This document shows, piece by piece, positions 13,495 to 15,597 of a stretch of 15,597 nucleotides of DNA. The notes below the pieces were generated by a model, which was given only the letters and a program-made list of their open reading frames with translations, had not been told where the DNA came from and searched no databases. The DNA is from Coriobacteriales bacterium (GTDB lineage: Bacteria; Actinomycetota; Coriobacteriia; Coriobacteriales; UBA8131), in NCBI GenBank assembly GCA_031276475.1, contig JAISMZ010000061.1, forward strand, positions 1-15,597, in the 5' to 3' direction. Numbering within the stretch: the first letter of the stretch is position 1; every line of letters begins with the position of its first letter. A program made the position numbers and the translations under genes.

Positions 13495-13648
13495 TGAGCC
13501 AGATATGACCTCTTGAGGCTGCCGTTCTTTTACTATCGCCGCCCATCGGCGTATTTAATGGGCAGTGTATACGTGTTGCAAAATAAGATACCGACGGCAC
13601 CAGGGATACAGCGCCGCACGCGGGACTGTCAGGCTTTTGGCAGTTGGA

Positions 13649-14794
13649 TCAGGGCTGCCGGGCCAGCCAGCTGCGCAGGCGCAACTCGGCGTTGGCGCGC
13701 AGGTCGTAGTAGTACAGGGGAATGTCGTTTTCGTGCAGCACACCCAGGGGAAAATAGGCCCGCGACGCTGCCGAGGAGCTAAAGAGTTCGCGATCCACGT
13801 CGCAGACGACCACCCCTTGGGTCGGGTCGATGCGAGCGCTGGCGATGGCTCCCAACCGGCTCAGCCGCCCGTCCTCCTCCCCAGCTAAAACGCTGCCCAA
13901 AGACTGACTGGCCGGCGCCGGCGTAGCGTCTGTCAGCCAGGAAACCGGATTTATCAGCAGTGAATCCGGGCTGGCCAGAGGGTTGGGACCGTCCAGCAGC
14001 GGCGCCTGGGTGTTGTAACTGATGATCGTGCCCAGGTCATCTGCACTACGAGCGGGGCGCAGATGCGGATAGGCGGCATAAAAATCGCGGCTTATCGGCA
14101 GACCAATCAGATAGGCTGCCACCATTCGCTGATAGACCGCCCGGTTTTGAGCCAGGTAGTTGCTCAGCAGCCCCAGCAGCACCGCCGAGCCCTGCGAGTG
14201 CCCCACCAGGATATAGGGCCGGCCGGCATTAACGTGGCGGATATAGTAGTCAAACGCCGCCCTGACATCCGCATACGGTACCCCCCAGATTAGCGCCAGG
14301 CTGTCTGCGAGGGCGCGTTGGGTCAAAAAGTTGTCAGAAGCTGCCTCAGCGGCCCGTGCGCCAGGTTGACCGGAAGCCAACCTGGAATGATCCGCTTGCT
14401 GCCCGCTCAGGGCAAAGCGCGCGTCCAACTGCCGGTAATACGGCGCAATCAGCCGTCCGGCCGTGGCAAAGGCCGACGCTCGGGTGCGCAGATAAAAGTC
14501 CGCCCACTGACGCATTTCCGCTCTGTCAAGGGAACAGATCGGATACTCTCCTTCAGCGGCTCTCCAGGCGGTGGGGTAGCAGAAGAATACATCAGCCACT
14601 GAGCTCAGATCCTCCCCCGCCTTTGGGCCCACTGCATCCACTGGCTGCCTTGGCTGCGTTGCTGCTACCCCCACCGGTTCTGGCATTTCCGGCGTGGCCA
14701 CAAGACCCGGCAGGCTCAGCCAACTGTTGGCCTTGCGGTAATCGCTGGCCTCAATCTGCTCACCAAAAACTGGATAATGTTGCTGTGCTGTCAT
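13649..14794 (-). CDS. DUF3089-type alpha/beta hydrolase (putative esterase or lipase-like)
   Basis: The 381-residue protein has the DUF3089 layout: DYRKANSWLSLPG near the N-terminus, the strand ADVFFCYPTAW (residues 67-77), APYYRQ (117-122), AFDYYIRHVNAGRPYILVGHSQGS with nucleophile Ser200 in GHSQGS, and INPVSWLT (281-288), a typical late block. HENDIPLYYYDL (354-365) may supply the catalytic histidine. No signal peptide is seen, so it probably acts in the cytoplasm, although family members are annotated only as hydrolases of unknown substrate. Two insertions (about 33-65 and 132-153) are Ala/Pro/Gln-rich. The ATG has a modest AAGGCG site and lies 10 bases after a 17-codon ORF. It is convergent with the glycine-rich prepilin gene across about 150 bp that holds no clear gene or strong terminator. 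Confidence 0.85.
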   Translation of the reverse strand: MTAQQHYPVFGEQIEASDYRKANSWLSLPGLVATPEMPEPVGVAATQPRQPVDAVGPKAGEDLSSVADVFFCYPTAWRAAEGEYPICSLDRAEMRQWADFYLRTRASAFATAGRLIAPYYRQLDARFALSGQQADHSRLASGQPGARAAEAASDNFLTQRALADSLALIWGVPYADVRAAFDYYIRHVNAGRPYILVGHSQGSAVLLGLLSNYLAQNRAVYQRMVAAYLIGLPISRDFYAAYPHLRPARSADDLGTIISYNTQAPLLDGPNPLASPDSLLINPVSWLTDATPAPASQSLGSVLAGEEDGRLSRLGAIASARIDPTQGVVVCDVDRELFSSSAASRAYFPLGVLHENDIPLYYYDLRANAELRLRSWLARQP

Positions 14795-14804
14795 AGTTAT
14801 CGCC

Positions 14805-14858
14805 TTATTCGCTTCCCTGGGCGTTGCCCAACTTGCTGACGATCACCGCGTTGCCCAT
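14805..14858 (-). CDS. 17-residue leader ORF upstream of the DUF3089 hydrolase
   Basis: An ATG with AGAAGGG about six bases upstream, a better ribosome-binding site than that of the hydrolase, opens a frame encoding MGNAVIVSKLGNAQGSE and ending in TAA ten bases before the hydrolase ATG. The sequence holds a short stem (TGGGC, AAC, GCCCA) near its end and a repeated GGGCAACGC. It may be a translated leader that couples or attenuates hydrolase expression, or a chance ORF. No family is recognisable at this length. Confidence 0.35.
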   Translation of the reverse strand: MGNAVIVSKLGNAQGSE

Positions 14859-14925
14859 AGTCACCCTTCTCAGCAGGTAAACAATGCATGTCACGCATCA
14901 GCTGGCACGATTAGGCAGGCAGCGC

Positions 14926-15597
14926 TCAGGCCGGCAGCAGACCCGTTAAGCCATACTCTGATAGCGGATCGATATAGGTTGGCAGGTAGAAGAGAAAAAG
15001 GGCGCCCGTAAAGACCGCAGAGCATATCATGAAGATGGACTGGGTGCGTGGCCGCAGCTTGGAAAGCCGATGCTCAAGCGGTGGCATCACAAAAAAGGCA
15101 CAGACGGTTATCAGAACGGCATAACTGATGTCGTTGACCAGATAGGCCTGGTTCAGCACGGTAAAGTCGTAGTCCGTAAAATCCCAAAGGGGATATACGC
15201 CAAATTCGTCGGGCTGGTTCAAAAGCAGACCCATGATCAGCTCGGTCAGAAAGGCAATTATAAAGGCGGCAAGGAAAACCGCAACGATATTCAGTACCTT
15301 GGAGCGCAGATGTTTGTTTATCTGTTCTTTAATCGGGATAACAATGAAAAAGAAGAAGAGTGTGCATATTGAGTAGACAAACATCGGCTTTAGAGGCCGC
15401 AGCCAGATCTCGATGAAGTTAGGGTCGTCAACATCAAAGGAACCGAGCAAAAACCCGACTCCCGTATAGACATTCTCAATCAGATGGCCGACCACCGCCA
15501 TCAAAAGCGTATAGGCTATGACCCGCTTCCAAAAATTGATGCTATCCACCTTGAGGATGGAATGCTCAAAAAAGAAGTGGATACCGTCGAACCGTCT
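14926..15597 (-). CDS. Multi-pass membrane protein, CmpB-like (putative ABC transporter permease family); 5' end outside the window
   Basis: The visible C-terminal 223 residues contain five likely membrane segments: around IAYTLLMAVVGHLIENVY, MFVYSICTLFFFFIVIPI, NIVAVFLAAFIIAFLTEL, SYAVLITVCAFFVMPPL and FMICSAVFTGALFLFYL. The pattern VGHLIENVY plus YPLWDFTDYDFTVLNQ resembles the CmpB-type 'putative ABC transporter permease' family common in anaerobic Gram-positives, though that match is from memory and moderate. A GTG (15547-15549) could start a 207-residue protein, but the frame stays open to the window edge through IHFFFEHSILKVDSINFWKR, which reads like real protein, so I treat the gene as truncated. 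It shares orientation with the hydrolase gene, with a 131-bp gap occupied partly by the leader ORF. Substrate and function are unknown. Confidence 0.7.
   Translation of the reverse strand, partial: RRFDGIHFFFEHSILKVDSINFWKRVIAYTLLMAVVGHLIENVYTGVGFLLGSFDVDDPNFIEIWLRPLKPMFVYSICTLFFFFIVIPIKEQINKHLRSKVLNIVAVFLAAFIIAFLTELIMGLLLNQPDEFGVYPLWDFTDYDFTVLNQAYLVNDISYAVLITVCAFFVMPPLEHRLSKLRPRTQSIFMICSAVFTGALFLFYLPTYIDPLSEYGLTGLLPA

Noticed and set aside
13537..13551. Hairpin CGCCG, CCCAT, CGGCG between the convergent prepilin and hydrolase genes
   Set aside because: The stem is only five pairs and the following bases (TATTTAAT) are not a proper T-run on either strand, so it is too weak to call a terminator.

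Overview
The window is GC-rich, with gene order and overlaps typical of a high-GC Gram-positive (Actinomycetota). The arginine order argC-J-B-D-F-R-G-H is the actinobacterial one. The ALK-type glycine-rich surface domain and the CmpB-like membrane protein make a gut-type Coriobacteriia member my best guess. That lineage call is inference, because no rRNA or marker gene is present.

Region 1 (about 1-11,830, all minus strand) is one long biosynthetic operon, read from right to left: argC, argJ, argB, argD, argF, argR, argG, argH, then ilvB, ilvN and a class V aminotransferase that runs off the left edge. Most junctions overlap or touch (argC/argJ, argF/argR, argG/argH, argH/ilvB, ilvB/ilvN), which implies translational coupling and joins arginine synthesis to branched-chain amino acid synthesis. 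ArgJ closes the acetyl cycle, so no separate N-acetylglutamate synthase is needed here. ArgR lies inside the operon it should control. A sigma70-type promoter with an ARG-box-like operator lies just upstream of argC. Several operon proteins carry additions: a roughly 40-residue Ala/Pro-rich insert in ArgD, and N- and C-terminal tails on ArgH, the latter with an exact 24-bp tandem duplication. The argD-argF junction carries an 18-bp direct repeat of a ribosome-binding site plus start codon, and this creates a 30-codon ORF touching both neighbours.

Region 2 (11,830-13,494) is a divergent intergenic region followed by a plus-strand gene for a type IV prepilin-like protein whose body is an ALK-type glycine-rich domain. 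A run of 12 G separates its only good start codon and ribosome-binding site from the prepilin cleavage motif and puts them in different frames. With 10 or 13 G the frames join. This is the outstanding candidate: a phase-variable, pilin-anchored glycine-rich surface protein caught in the OFF state (or a homopolymer sequencing error).

Region 3 (13,495-15,597, minus strand) holds a DUF3089-type alpha/beta hydrolase preceded by a 17-codon leader ORF with its own ribosome-binding site, and the C-terminal part of a multi-pass membrane protein whose start lies beyond the right edge. No tRNA, rRNA, IS element or CRISPR array was seen.
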